Origin: an uncultured Schlesneria sp.
Lineage (GTDB): Bacteria; Planctomycetota; Planctomycetia; Planctomycetales; Planctomycetaceae
DNA: 50,861 bases
Assembly (NCBI GenBank): GCA_903904835.1
Contig: CAIVEI010000174.1
Span: forward strand, 1-50,861
Direction of reading: 5' to 3'
Notes under the pieces: generated by a model
Databases searched by the model: none
What the model was told of the DNA's origin: nothing
Seen by the model: only the letters and a program-made list of their open reading frames with translations
Translations under genes and position numbers: made by a program
Shown: positions 42,490 to 50,861 of the stretch, piece after piece
Layout: every line of letters starts with the position of its first letter
Numbering within the stretch: the stretch's first letter is position 1

Positions 42490-45400
42490 ATGAAATGCTA
42501 TCAGCTAGCTCTCTTTCTCGTAGCGGTTTGGGCGGTTGGATGCGGAAAACCGCAGGTCCCAAAAACAGATCTGCCTGCAAATAAACTCCCTGAGAAGGTT
42601 TCTGCACCTGTTGCCGACGGACAACAGGAGGTTGCCACCGTGCACGTCGACCAAACGGTGCCGCCAAGCATTAATCGGAAGCCAGGTTTCGATGCCCATG
42701 CGTTTCAGTACCTTGATCAAGGGAGTGGCTTCTTTCCCTTCGATGTGGTGAAAGCCCTGATCGACAGCGAAACGAATCGGCCATATCTGGAGAATCTGGA
42801 ACGGTTCGGGCTGCTGCCTGGTGAAAAATCAGAAAGCAATCCCAATGGCTTTCCCGTTGGGATTGTTTTGAACAAGGTCGGTGAAAAGCCAATTGAAATG
42901 TTCGGCTTTACATGCGCCGCTTGCCATACTTCGGACATACGCTTTGAGGGAAAGATCGTTCGAATCGAAGGTGGATCAGGGCTGTTCTATGTCGATGCCC
43001 TGGGAGATGCGATCGCCAACTCTCTGCAGAAGACGTTGAAAGATAAGAAAGAATTGGCGGCATTTCTCAAGCGATTGTTGCAAGAACTCGTAAAGCGCGA
43101 CGGGAAATCATTGCATGGACTTGAGGATTTTCACCGAATCATTGATGACGGTACCTTCGGCAAGGCGTTGATCGAGCACATTGAAGAACGGTTCGCGTCG
43201 GTTCTTACTGACATTAAACCAAAGGCTGACAAATCGGTGCTGGCGGGTATTGCAGCAAAGCTACATCAATTAACACATCGGGCTGACAGTTCACTGAAAA
43301 GTCTGGCCGACGACCATCGGCTCGGTGCAATCACCGACATTTTATCCCGGCTGGAAGAATGCCGCGAGCTGATTGAATATCGACTCAATTTCCTCAAGAT
43401 GAGAGCATGGCTGGCGAAGCCGGGAAACCGTCTGACTGCTGGTTATGGCCGAGCCGACGACTTCGGGACGGCTCGAGTCGAATTGTTCGGACAACTTGAT
43501 GAAACACAGGGAACACCCGAGCATCGAAACATGGAACCGGTCACCGCGCCAGTGAGCGTTCCTCCTCTATGGAATATTGAACAGTTTGCCTGGTTGCATT
43601 GGAACTCGAACACAAACTCCGTTATCCAACGCAGCATTGGTGAATCAATCGGTGTCGGAGCAACGTTCACAAAGGAAAATGTCACCTCTGTCAACATTGC
43701 CAATCAAATGAAAATTGAGCAGCAGATCCCTCACGTTGCTGCACCAGAATGGCCTGAAGACGTTTTAGGAAAAATCGATCCTGCCAAGCGAGAACGAGGC
43801 TGGGCGATCTACAAGGAAAAATGTGCGGAATGTCACAATCCGTCGGAGCGAGACAAAGAAAAAGGACTCTTGGAGTTTCGACACTTCACTCTCGAAGAAG
43901 CCGGTACAGATCCTTCCGATGCCGAGAATTTTGCCAAACCTGTCTTTCTGCCCGATGGCACACAAACAGGATTTGCAACGGCAATCGGAGGTCTGCTTGA
44001 AAAATTGCAGGCGACCGCCAAGTCGACGATGTCCCCTGAAAATCAGCGTTTGATGGAAGAACTTGAACAGCCTCGCCGCCCCGTCAAATGGCGAGATCCG
44101 ATGCACGAAAACGGCGGTAAGGTTTATCCCGCGAAACCACTGGACGGCATTTGGGCGACCGCGCCTTACTTGCATAACGGGTCCGTTCCAACTCTCTATC
44201 ACTTGTTGTTGCCGGCGAAAGATCGGCCAACGGAATTTGTCGTCGGTCCGCAGGACTTCTTGCCAAAAGAAGTCGGTTTCGAGTGGGATCCAAAAAACTT
44301 TCCCACGCTCACCGACAAGCATAATCCGCAAAAGAAACTGACCACGATCCGCACCCAGGATCGGGGTAATTCTAACTCGGGTCACGAACATGGCAAGGAT
44401 TTATCTGATGCTGACCGTTGGGCATTGATCGAATACCTGAAAGTCCACCGAACTCCGTCCCTTTCCGGCGATGCTGCAACATCCAAGAGCGATAAAAAAA
44501 AAGGTTCAAACCCGTGGGCTGAGACTCAGGCTGCAATCGAAAAAACGCACACGGAATATCTTCGAACAAACGCCGAAGGGTACGACTGGTTCGCCAACGC
44601 GTCCGATGGATTTGCAGGTGTCCCCGTAATCCTGCTTCGTTCGTTTCCGGACCTCGCTCCCGAGATTTGGGGCCAACCTGAAGAAAAGTTTTCCCGCTTC
44701 GGTTTGATTCCGAGTCCAACCGAGCCTGATCGTCCCTTACCGCTCGGTTTAAGTTGGGATTCGATGGTTGAGGGGCATTCAACCGGTCCATTCAAGGGGG
44801 CTGCATTGACCTGCGGTGCTTGTCATATTGGACGAGTTCGCATTCCTGAAGGAGATGCCGTTAATTATCGAGCATTAGTCGGAGCGCCCAACACGCAATT
44901 TGATGTGAGGCGCTGGCGGCATGCCTTTGAACAAACCGTCAGCAAGTACTTGAATACACCAGAGAATGTTGCGAAGACCGCCGTCCGACTTCGTGAAATC
45001 GTTGCCTCCAAGCCAGCCAATTACTACTACGGTCAATATCGAGGTCTCGATGCCAATGTCGAGATCAAAGAACGAGGCCTGCTGGCGGCCACCGACCCCA
45101 AGGACGTTGCCGCAGAAATTCTTGCGGGGTTTGCCATGCAGATTTCTCTCAGCAAACTGGCGGTCGACAAACAAAAGGCGACCAGCTATTCCAAAGAGAA
45201 TGCACCCCCTCTCGACGGCGGAAGTCCCGGGCAATCGGATGGAAGCGGCGATTTGATCCCGCGTCTGTGTTTGCTGGACACGGTAGCCTCGATTGGCCCC
45301 GGTGAGACACTGCAAAAATTCGCTGAGATGTCGTTCCCGGCACTCCCGATAAAAAAGGCGACGGTGACCGACATCGTCAGTACGTTTAAACAAGGGGCTC

Positions 45401-46269
45401 GAAATATCGCCCAGATCGATGGCAGCGTGAAATCTCCATTTTATCGGAATGTCGCAGCGAGCCTCGCCGTCGCTGGTGATCCCAGGCAAGTCAACGTCGC
45501 TAACGCGGACATTACTGCCGGGTTTATTCATGCGTTGCCTGCTCCTGCTTACCCGTTTGACGTCGACATGTCCCGAGTAGAACGTGGTCATAAGCTTTAC
45601 AAAGAGAACTGTGGTATGTGTCACCGGGACCACAATGATATCGTTTATAAGGCCGAAAACACGACGTTTGCAGAACAGATCGGAACCGATCCGAATCGCT
45701 CGCAAGTCCTCAACGCCGACGCCTTGCAACTGTTCTTGAGGCATTTCGTGGCAAGCGTCCCCGAGACATATGAAACGAAGGACGCAAATGGAAAGACTTA
45801 CCGTCCCCATGACCTCCATCCCGATGAGATCGTGTTTGATCGGTCTGAGTTAGCGAATCAGGGATACGTGACCAATGCCCTGGAAGGTGCATGGTCTCGT
45901 GCTCCCTATCTCCACAACGGGTCGGTCCCAACGCTTTACCACCTTCTGGTTCCAAGCGAGAGACCGTCGACGTTTGCTCGCGGTTCAATCAGCTACGACC
46001 AGAAGCATGTCGGTTGGCAGTGGAATATTGAAAAGATCGATCAGTTGAAGGAAGTTGATCCCACAGTCTCGGTCTTCAATACAGCTTGGGACAGTTCTTC
46101 GAATCGGGGACACGATAAAAATCTGACGGTCGATCATGACGGAAAGATCCTTCGGATGGATTGGAGCGGAGCCGAGACGCCTGAAGAACACAAAGTCCGA
46201 CTCGATTGGAGCGGTCCTGAAAATGCAGAGGCCCTTTTTGATTTAATTGAGTATTTGAAGACGCTTTGA
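42490..46269 (+). CDS. Lipoprotein with two fused di-haem cytochrome c peroxidase-like modules
   Basis: A 1259-residue exported protein with lipobox AVWAVGC (Cys18). Four c-type haem sites are CAACH (142-146), CAECH (445-449), CGACH (775-779) and CGMCH (1041-1045). The two halves resemble each other. RFGLLPG and RFGLIPS precede haems 1 and 3; RGWAIYKEKCAECH and RGHKLYKENCGMCH surround haems 2 and 4; APYLHNGSVPTLYHLL follows in both. Each half resembles a di-haem cytochrome c peroxidase/MauG-type oxidoreductase, with electron entry and active haem. The fused dimer is unusual. It probably sits on the outer face of a membrane and reduces peroxide or oxidises a partner. Two catalase-superfamily genes follow on the same strand. 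Confidence 0.88.
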   Translation: MKCYQLALFLVAVWAVGCGKPQVPKTDLPANKLPEKVSAPVADGQQEVATVHVDQTVPPSINRKPGFDAHAFQYLDQGSGFFPFDVVKALIDSETNRPYLENLERFGLLPGEKSESNPNGFPVGIVLNKVGEKPIEMFGFTCAACHTSDIRFEGKIVRIEGGSGLFYVDALGDAIANSLQKTLKDKKELAAFLKRLLQELVKRDGKSLHGLEDFHRIIDDGTFGKALIEHIEERFASVLTDIKPKADKSVLAGIAAKLHQLTHRADSSLKSLADDHRLGAITDILSRLEECRELIEYRLNFLKMRAWLAKPGNRLTAGYGRADDFGTARVELFGQLDETQGTPEHRNMEPVTAPVSVPPLWNIEQFAWLHWNSNTNSVIQRSIGESIGVGATFTKENVTSVNIANQMKIEQQIPHVAAPEWPEDVLGKIDPAKRERGWAIYKEKCAECHNPSERDKEKGLLEFRHFTLEEAGTDPSDAENFAKPVFLPDGTQTGFATAIGGLLEKLQATAKSTMSPENQRLMEELEQPRRPVKWRDPMHENGGKVYPAKPLDGIWATAPYLHNGSVPTLYHLLLPAKDRPTEFVVGPQDFLPKEVGFEWDPKNFPTLTDKHNPQKKLTTIRTQDRGNSNSGHEHGKDLSDADRWALIEYLKVHRTPSLSGDAATSKSDKKKGSNPWAETQAAIEKTHTEYLRTNAEGYDWFANASDGFAGVPVILLRSFPDLAPEIWGQPEEKFSRFGLIPSPTEPDRPLPLGLSWDSMVEGHSTGPFKGAALTCGACHIGRVRIPEGDAVNYRALVGAPNTQFDVRRWRHAFEQTVSKYLNTPENVAKTAVRLREIVASKPANYYYGQYRGLDANVEIKERGLLAATDPKDVAAEILAGFAMQISLSKLAVDKQKATSYSKENAPPLDGGSPGQSDGSGDLIPRLCLLDTVASIGPGETLQKFAEMSFPALPIKKATVTDIVSTFKQGARNIAQIDGSVKSPFYRNVAASLAVAGDPRQVNVANADITAGFIHALPAPAYPFDVDMSRVERGHKLYKENCGMCHRDHNDIVYKAENTTFAEQIGTDPNRSQVLNADALQLFLRHFVASVPETYETKDANGKTYRPHDLHPDEIVFDRSELANQGYVTNALEGAWSRAPYLHNGSVPTLYHLLVPSERPSTFARGSISYDQKHVGWQWNIEKIDQLKEVDPTVSVFNTAWDSSSNRGHDKNLTVDHDGKILRMDWSGAETPEEHKVRLDWSGPENAEALFDLIEYLKTL

Positions 46270-46317
46270 ACTGCCGGTATTCGAATGAGCCAATCGTAAC
46301 CAAAGGGAGAGACTTTC

Positions 46318-47361
46318 ATGTCACGAACTGAGTCCGAGTTGCAAGCGGGATTGGACGACGACTTCAAAAAGGTTGCCGAGTCGCTTCGAGCCATTTTCGT
46401 CGGTGCTGCCACCAGATTTCATGGACGAGCAACACATACCTACGGTGCAGGTGCGCGAGGAGAGGCCAGGATCTGCGTTCCGATTGGATTTCCCCAGAAC
46501 GACTTCTTTGTACCGGGAAAGACGTTTCCAGTCATCTTGCGCCATTCATCACCTGGCGGCCAGGAAGATGATCGTACTCGCGATGGTTCGGCAGCCTCCA
46601 TCAAGTTCTATGAAACGACTGCCGATCCCACGCAACTCGGCTTTCACGACATCATGATGAATACCGGGCGAGCACTGTTCGTGCGGACGGCGCGAGCATT
46701 TCATACGATGGTCACCACCCCCAACCCGGAACGGATTGAGAAACTGCTGAAGCCGGGAATTCTGATCGACAGCATTCTTTCCGAAGGTTATCGAAACGGA
46801 GGTTCGTTTACAGACTTCTATTATCATTCGCAAATCTGCTACGAATTCACCGACTTAAGCGGGACGATGCACTATCTCCGCTATCGGTTGATCAACGGTG
46901 ACCGCGGCCCGGAACGAGGTCACTATCCTCAAAGCTGGAAACCGAACGGAATCACCTGGTATCCAAAGCTGGACGATGACTTTCGCGCGCACGACTTTAA
47001 GCGACAGGACTTTCTCCAGCGAGTGACACATGGGGGGCTGAACTATCTGTTGCAGGTCCAGTTACGGCCCTCGGATGATCCCGAAGCGGTGAATTGTACG
47101 GGCATTTGGGATCAACAACGGTTCCCCTGGTTGGACGTAGCGGAATTGCATCTGAACCAGGTTTTGACTGCGGATGAGCTCGACGTTTTGGAACTCGACG
47201 CGAATCGCACACATCCTTGTGTCGCTTTGCCACTCGCGACGACCGGACTTTGGAGCGGGCTGCAAGCCGATAATCACGCCTCGTTGGGACATGCTCGAGC
47301 ACTGGTCTACTGGGCCGCACGAAAGGCACGCGCCGATGCACCCAAACCGCATGTCAATTGA
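46318..47361 (+). CDS. Catalase-superfamily haem protein 1 (allene-oxide-synthase-like)
   Basis: A 347-residue protein with the reduced catalase-like fold. HTYGAGARG (His40) aligns with the distal His of catalases (HAKGxGAxG). RHSSPGGQEDDRTRDGSAAS corresponds to the RFSxxxxxxxxxDxRG segment, and RALVYWAARKAR (Tyr331) to the proximal RxxxY haem ligand. Members of this small-catalase branch include coral-type allene oxide synthases and SrpA-like peroxidases, so the substrate could be peroxide or a fatty-acid hydroperoxide. There is no signal peptide. Start ATG follows GGGAG by 8 nt. It is 48 bp downstream of the di-haem lipoprotein and probably cotranscribed. Confidence 0.75.
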   Translation: MSRTESELQAGLDDDFKKVAESLRAIFVGAATRFHGRATHTYGAGARGEARICVPIGFPQNDFFVPGKTFPVILRHSSPGGQEDDRTRDGSAASIKFYETTADPTQLGFHDIMMNTGRALFVRTARAFHTMVTTPNPERIEKLLKPGILIDSILSEGYRNGGSFTDFYYHSQICYEFTDLSGTMHYLRYRLINGDRGPERGHYPQSWKPNGITWYPKLDDDFRAHDFKRQDFLQRVTHGGLNYLLQVQLRPSDDPEAVNCTGIWDQQRFPWLDVAELHLNQVLTADELDVLELDANRTHPCVALPLATTGLWSGLQADNHASLGHARALVYWAARKARADAPKPHVN

Positions 47362-47438
47362 TGGCAACTCGAAGTCACGAATCGATTCCTGTCTAAGTCG
47401 CGTTTTCTCATTAACGTACTCTTCTTTCGAGTGATACG

Positions 47439-48449
47439 ATGTCGACTGATGGAACTGACCTGGCCAACGGCGGACTTCAAATCGGTAAGGAATACCCTCC
47501 TGCCGGTGAAGCTGATGCCATTAAAAACCTGCGAGAATTGCATCTCAAGGTTCACGGTGTGACCCCGGGCACCAAACTGCGCGGCGAACACCCCAAGCAG
47601 CATGGGGGTGTCTGGGCAACATTTCAAATCGCTTCTGACATTCCTGCTCCTTACAAAGTCGGCCTGTTCCAAAAGGCTGGTACTTATCGAGCGTTCATCC
47701 GATTCTCAAACGGTCGTTCGTTTGATGACCGTGACCCCGACGTTCGAGGGATGGCGATTAAGGTCTTCACCTCCCGATCCGAAGATGAATCACCTGTGAA
47801 TCAAGATTTCATTCTTGCCAGCCATCCCGTATTTTTCGCTCAAAATGTACAGCACATTCTTGATTTCCTCATTGCCACTTCGACCGGAACACCCGCTGCA
47901 AAACTGGCGATGACCACTTTTCCCAAGTTAATTGGCTTCACCTCGCTGGCGACAAAAAGCCCTTTGCAGATGTCCTATTGGAGCCAAACCCCCTACCAGC
48001 TCGGTACCGGAGCCGTCAAATATTTTGCTCATCCCGCACTTGAGCAACCCCAGCCTCAGCCGGATCTTGTCTTGTCGAATTCCGAGAACTCACTTCGAGA
48101 AGCGATGGTCGAACAATTGACCAGACGAAAGATCGGAGTGACCTTCGACTTCGGGATCAATCCACAAACCGATGCCAACACAATGCCCGTGGAAGATCCA
48201 ACAGTCGAATGGATGTCTGCTCCCGTACGCCTGGCAACCATCTCGATTTATCCTCAACGTTTCGATTCGCAAGAACAGATGCAGTTTGTGGAAAACACAG
48301 CCTGGTCACCGTGGAATTTCTTGCCAGAACATCGACCCTTGGGCGGGATCAACCGTGCCCGCCAATGGGTATATTCCGATAGCCAGGACATGCGTCATCA
48401 AGCGAACGGAGTGACTCCTGCAATCCCGACAGGTCGGGAAAGTTTCTAA
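47439..48449 (+). CDS. Catalase-superfamily haem protein 2 (SrpA-like)
   Basis: A 336-residue small catalase-like protein. RGEHPKQHGGVWATFQI provides the distal His (His51). AFIRFSNGRSFDDRDPDVRG with MAIKVF is the typical substrate-channel segment, and RARQWVYSDSQDMR carries the proximal Tyr312. Catalase-related peroxidases of this type use organic hydroperoxides. It lacks a signal peptide. The gene lies 77 bp after haem protein 1, same strand. The two share fold and key residues but little sequence, so they are distant relatives with separate jobs. Start ATG at 47439. Confidence 0.87.
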   Translation: MSTDGTDLANGGLQIGKEYPPAGEADAIKNLRELHLKVHGVTPGTKLRGEHPKQHGGVWATFQIASDIPAPYKVGLFQKAGTYRAFIRFSNGRSFDDRDPDVRGMAIKVFTSRSEDESPVNQDFILASHPVFFAQNVQHILDFLIATSTGTPAAKLAMTTFPKLIGFTSLATKSPLQMSYWSQTPYQLGTGAVKYFAHPALEQPQPQPDLVLSNSENSLREAMVEQLTRRKIGVTFDFGINPQTDANTMPVEDPTVEWMSAPVRLATISIYPQRFDSQEQMQFVENTAWSPWNFLPEHRPLGGINRARQWVYSDSQDMRHQANGVTPAIPTGRESF

Positions 48450-48695
48450 TGGTCCATCCGCTTCGATGTCTTCAGCCTGAAATACAGTAGCTATCTCAAC
48501 GTACCTGATGATCATGAAAGCTCGGTCAATTGATCCTGTGCTCTCGCACTTGTGATCCCGGTTGTGTCAGACGCTTGAATCGAGTTCGCAGCGCATTCAA
48601 ACCCGATTGAGATCCCATAACCGACATGTGTCTTAACATTCTCTTTTAGAGAAACTGTCAGTCCAACGTGTCATAAAAATGTTTTTCCAGCAGTT

Positions 48696-49760
48696 CTAGT
48701 AGTGAATGATTTCCAGGTCTGGCCGATTCCGCTTGTGTTTCGTAATTTCGTCGTCAGATATTTTCGTTCCAGTGATGTAGAGCGTTCTCAGGTGCTGGAA
48801 TCCGACAAGCTTCTCAAGGCCGGTGTCGGTGATTTGAGTCAGCCGGATGCTTAGTGTTGTCAAGTTCTTCAATTCCGCCAGATGAGTGATGCTAGTGTCC
48901 GTCACCTGACAATCACCAATGCTGAATTTCGCCAGGTTTGTCAGGCCCACCAGTTCTGACAGGCCCCTATCTGAAATATTGTTACCTTGTAATGCCAGCC
49001 ACTTGAGGTTTTTGAGATCTTTCAAATGCACGAGGCCGGCATCGGTGATCTGCGAATAGTTTACCAGCAGCGTTTCCAGGTTCGTCAGTTTGCTTAACTC
49101 CTTCAGGTCTTCGATCGACAGTCCAACAAAACCAAGATTCAGCGACTTCAGTTGCTTCAGTTCACCTAACCCGATCAGGCCACCCTCCGAAAGCCGGGTA
49201 TCCTGAAGATCAAGATCAGTCAGATATCTGAGTTCCCGCAATTCCTTGAGGCCTGCCCCACTGACTCTGACGTCTTGCAGGCGTAGACGTTTCAGGTTTT
49301 TCATTTCCTTCAAATAAGCGACACCCACATTGGTGATTCGTGTGGTGCTCATATCAAGCGACGTCAGGTTCTTGAGGTCACACAACCCTCGGACTCCTGA
49401 ATCGGTAATCGACGTGTGATTCAGATTCAGTGATGTGAGACCAGTCAGTTGTTTCCAGGAGGTAACGCCGGCGTCGGTAAACTTGGCTCCGTCTTCAACA
49501 CTGCGAAAGCGACATTCCACTGCCGTCAAGTGTTTGAAAGAGTTCAGAACGTGGATGTACTTATCGGTGAATCGGCAATTATCATTAAACCAGACACGGA
49601 CAACCGGCTGTTCCGGTAATGTCTCGTCACGCTCTACAGATGCACCGAGCAGCGCCAGTTTTGTAATGGTCCGGAATTCGTCGACTTCGTCCTGGGCATA
49701 CGCAACATGGCAAAGGAATCCCCCGGCCATGCTGAGAATCACGAAAAACTTGAGGACCAT
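48696..49760 (-). CDS. Exported leucine-rich-repeat protein (small)
   Basis: A 354-residue protein with a signal peptide (VILSMAGGFLCHVAYAQ) and about ten LRRs of 24 residues (GLKELRELRYLTDLDLQDTR-LSE). The N-terminal cap (KLALLGASVERDETLP..RFTDKYIHVLNSFKHLT) parallels that of the LRR protein at 22909-24585 (IELLGGNVTKDGALP..RFNDKYVHLLTGFKSLK), so they share ancestry. It is expected in the periplasm or outside the cell as a binding scaffold. It converges on the catalase-like gene. Start ATG at 49760 follows a weak GGTAGAAAG. Confidence 0.87.
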   Translation of the reverse strand: MVLKFFVILSMAGGFLCHVAYAQDEVDEFRTITKLALLGASVERDETLPEQPVVRVWFNDNCRFTDKYIHVLNSFKHLTAVECRFRSVEDGAKFTDAGVTSWKQLTGLTSLNLNHTSITDSGVRGLCDLKNLTSLDMSTTRITNVGVAYLKEMKNLKRLRLQDVRVSGAGLKELRELRYLTDLDLQDTRLSEGGLIGLGELKQLKSLNLGFVGLSIEDLKELSKLTNLETLLVNYSQITDAGLVHLKDLKNLKWLALQGNNISDRGLSELVGLTNLAKFSIGDCQVTDTSITHLAELKNLTTLSIRLTQITDTGLEKLVGFQHLRTLYITGTKISDDEITKHKRNRPDLEIIHY

Positions 49761-49954
49761 TTCGACTTTCTACCGGAGACGTTTACCCGTTTCGACAATG
49801 TTGTCATTGACCACTGTAGATCGATTGACATCCTAGGATCGAGCGAACTGGTGACGCAACTCCAACGCGGCTGGCTAACTCGACCGACTTTGAGCAAGCT
49901 TGCATCCAGGTCAAAACCGGCCTGCATTAACGACGAAATGAAATCAAGATTTTT

Positions 49955-49990
49955 AACCACGAAACAGACGAAACACACGAAATAAGAATC
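49955..49990. repeat. ACGAAAC-iterated intergenic repeat
   Basis: AACCACGAAACAGACGAAAC followed by ACACGAAATAAGAATC contains three near-copies of a 9-10-nt unit ending in ACGAAA. On the other strand it reads TTTCGTGTGTTTCGTCTG. Similar iterations are familiar in intergenic DNA of planctomycetes and other environmental bacteria. Traces occur at 17503 and 17616. Confidence 0.55.
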
Positions 49991-50013
49991 AGGAGTAATC
50001 AAAAACAATTTGA

Positions 50014-50109
50014 ATTTCCGGCAATTGAAGTCATCTCCGTGACCTCCGCGCCTCCGTGGTGAAATCCGTTCTGCTTGAATTATTTCAAAAAAACTTTGAG
50101 CAACTATGG
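50014..50109. repeat. 96-bp intergenic repeat, copy A
   Basis: Runs from ATTTCCGGCAATTGAAG through CCTCCGTGGTGAAATCCG to GAGCAACTATGG. The reverse strand reads as iterated CACGGAGG/CGCGGAGG units. It matches copy B at 50399-50493 over its full length with scattered differences and one length difference. Confidence 0.75.
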
Positions 50110-50197
50110 ACATTGACCGAGCTTTTTGCCAATTCCAAAATCTGATTTCCGAAATCTGATATTTGAAATCTGATTTCTGTTTTCCAAGATCTGAAAC

Positions 50198-50232
50198 TTT
50201 GCGCAACTATGGCCCCATTTGAGCAACTATGG
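50198..50232. repeat. Paired CAACTATGG motifs
   Basis: TTTGCGCAACTATGG (50198-50212) and TTTGAGCAACTATGG (50218-50232), 20 bp apart. The same pair recurs at 50479-50493 and 50500-50513, and inverted at 371-440. Confidence 0.65.
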
Positions 50233-50398
50233 CTGCCCCCCTGTCGTGCGCGTGTCTCCCGACCCCGCCCTCTTGGCCGACCAACGGTCTCCCACCCATT
50301 TTGCCGACCCTCATTTCTTACCTTCCTTCCCTTCGTTCCCTTCTGTTCAAAATCTTCCCGTATTTTTCGTGTTTTCGTGATCCGCCTTCGTCTTCCGC

Positions 50399-50493
50399 AT
50401 TTCCAGCAATTGAAGTCTTCTCCGTGACCTCCGTGCCTCCGTGGTGAAATCCGTTCTTCTCGACTTATCTCAAAAAGCGTTGCGCAACTATGG
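50399..50493. repeat. 95-bp intergenic repeat, copy B
   Basis: Direct repeat of copy A at 50014-50109, ending GCGCAACTATGG. A further GAGCAACTATGG follows at 50502-50513, right beside the 3' end of the partial gene at 50508. Confidence 0.75.
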
Positions 50494-50507
50494 CGAAACT
50501 TGAGCAA

Positions 50508-50861
50508 CTATGGGTTCTGCCCACTCGTGACTTCCCCCTCCGATCGGTTTTCCGTTTCGACCTCTTCAGGTTTTGGGTCCAGTTCACTCGGTAGATACCA
50601 GTACCACTTTCCCTGGAATGAATCATGGGCGGACCGGAGATCCAGCGCGTCATACGCCCGACGTAACGTCGCTTTCGAGATGTTGTGGGCATCCCCGTCC
50701 ACCAGAAGTTGTGCCTTTGAGAGAGGTCCATGCTCTGATAAGACTCCCTGCAGCCAGGCAACCGCCTTCGCAAGCTTCGATCGCGCTTCGCGTGCCACCC
50801 GCTTCTGGTCCTGGACATATTCCTCACACTTCGTGAGATACTCGTCCCCCGTGACAGTCGA
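50508..50861 (-). CDS. 3' end of a gene with a C-terminal winged-helix-like domain (partial)
   Basis: The minus-strand frame is open from the window edge (50861) to the stop at 50508, so only the last 117 codons are visible. The upstream part is a charged helix (CEEYVQDQKRVAREARSKLA). Next comes AVAWLQGVLSEHGPLSKAQL, then ISKATLRRAYDALDLRS and GKWYWYLP, which together look like a winged helix. This tail resembles the C-termini of RepA/DnaB-like AAA ATPases and primase-helicases in planctomycetes (TLRRAxxxLGVxxxKxGFxGxWxWxLP pattern). A GTG at 50798 is internal, not the true start. The identity of the missing N-terminal part is inferred. Confidence 0.65.
   Translation of the reverse strand, partial: STVTGDEYLTKCEEYVQDQKRVAREARSKLAKAVAWLQGVLSEHGPLSKAQLLVDGDAHNISKATLRRAYDALDLRSAHDSFQGKWYWYLPSELDPKPEEVETENRSEGEVTSGQNP

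Larger units (their letters stand above)
49761..50507. other. 747-bp repeat-rich gene-free region
   Basis: Left part (49761-49950) shows nothing. The rest is a mosaic of intergenic repeats: 49955-49990, 50014-50109, 50198-50232 and 50399-50493. Minus-strand open frames here encode RISPRRHGGHGEDFN-like peptides. These are translated repeats, not genes. Confidence 0.7.

Noticed and set aside
44875-45819. 314-codon minus-strand open frame opposite the haem lipoprotein
   Set aside because: A shadow frame; the plus strand carries the CXXCH motifs and the conserved duplication.
48639-48653. TTCTCT-TTT-AGAGAA hairpin between convergent genes
   Set aside because: Only 6 AT-rich base pairs and no T tract; too weak to call a terminator.
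50085-50507. Minus-strand open frames encoding RISPRRHGGHGEDFN-like peptides
   Set aside because: They are translations of the intergenic CACGGAGG repeats, occur twice in the same stretch, and lack start signals.
1-50861. CRISPR array, prophage or transposon
   Set aside because: No regularly spaced direct repeats of CRISPR type, no transposase, integrase or phage structural gene, and no terminal inverted repeats flanking a gene were seen.

Overview
The window looks like a chromosomal segment from a planctomycete (Planctomycetota). The case rests on gene families typical of that phylum: a DUF1559 pseudopilin-like protein with its H-X9-DG-type tail, a TPR/sulfotransferase fusion, several sulfatase and alkaline-phosphatase superfamily enzymes, short-period LRR proteins, a GYF_2 (DUF4339) protein, an exported giant protein with an EQRLCLS-type N-terminal motif, and intergenic repeats of the CACGGAGG kind. 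No rRNA, tRNA, CRISPR array or intact mobile element was seen. Species cannot be assigned from the sequence alone.

Layout. 1-486: gene-free and repeat-rich. 487-6280 (minus): a tightly packed five-gene unit (membrane-anchored and Tat-type alkaline-phosphatase-superfamily enzymes, a small protein, a membrane protein, a sulfotransferase). A 78-bp inverted relic of the first gene lies just upstream of it. 6891-9601 (minus): a signalling operon of receiver+HATPase, STAS and a PilB/GspE-like ATPase. 10029-12689: a triple-GYF_2 membrane protein facing an FHA protein. 13543-19600 (plus): DUF1559 protein, small lipoprotein, TPR-sulfatase with a Thr nucleophile, and a His-rich polytopic membrane protein with TPRs. 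19703-26644: two near-identical 366-aa exported proteins of unknown function flank a formylglycine-type sulfatase, a small protein, an LRR protein and two small membrane proteins.

26622-33071 (minus): housekeeping block of modB-modC (no modA here), metH and dcd. 33131-38659 (minus): TPR-sulfotransferase preceded by an exported cyanophycinase-like/glycine-rich beta-helix fusion. 38889-42066: CocE/NonD hydrolase (plus), DEDD exonuclease and GNAT acetyltransferase (minus). 42490-48449 (plus): a haem island made of a lipoprotein with two fused di-haem peroxidase-like modules followed by two catalase-superfamily proteins. 48696-49760 (minus): second LRR protein. 49761-50507: intergenic repeats. 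50508-50861 (minus): 3' end of a gene ending in a winged-helix-like domain, cut by the window edge.

Working together. The clearest functional units are the five-gene phosphatase/sulfotransferase operon (inferred envelope or extracellular polymer modification), the partner-switch-like signalling operon, the molybdate importer core, and the haem-protein island (inferred peroxide or oxylipin chemistry at the cell surface). The best candidates for undescribed biology are the haem island, the cyanophycinase fusion, the duplicated 366-aa family and the five-gene operon.
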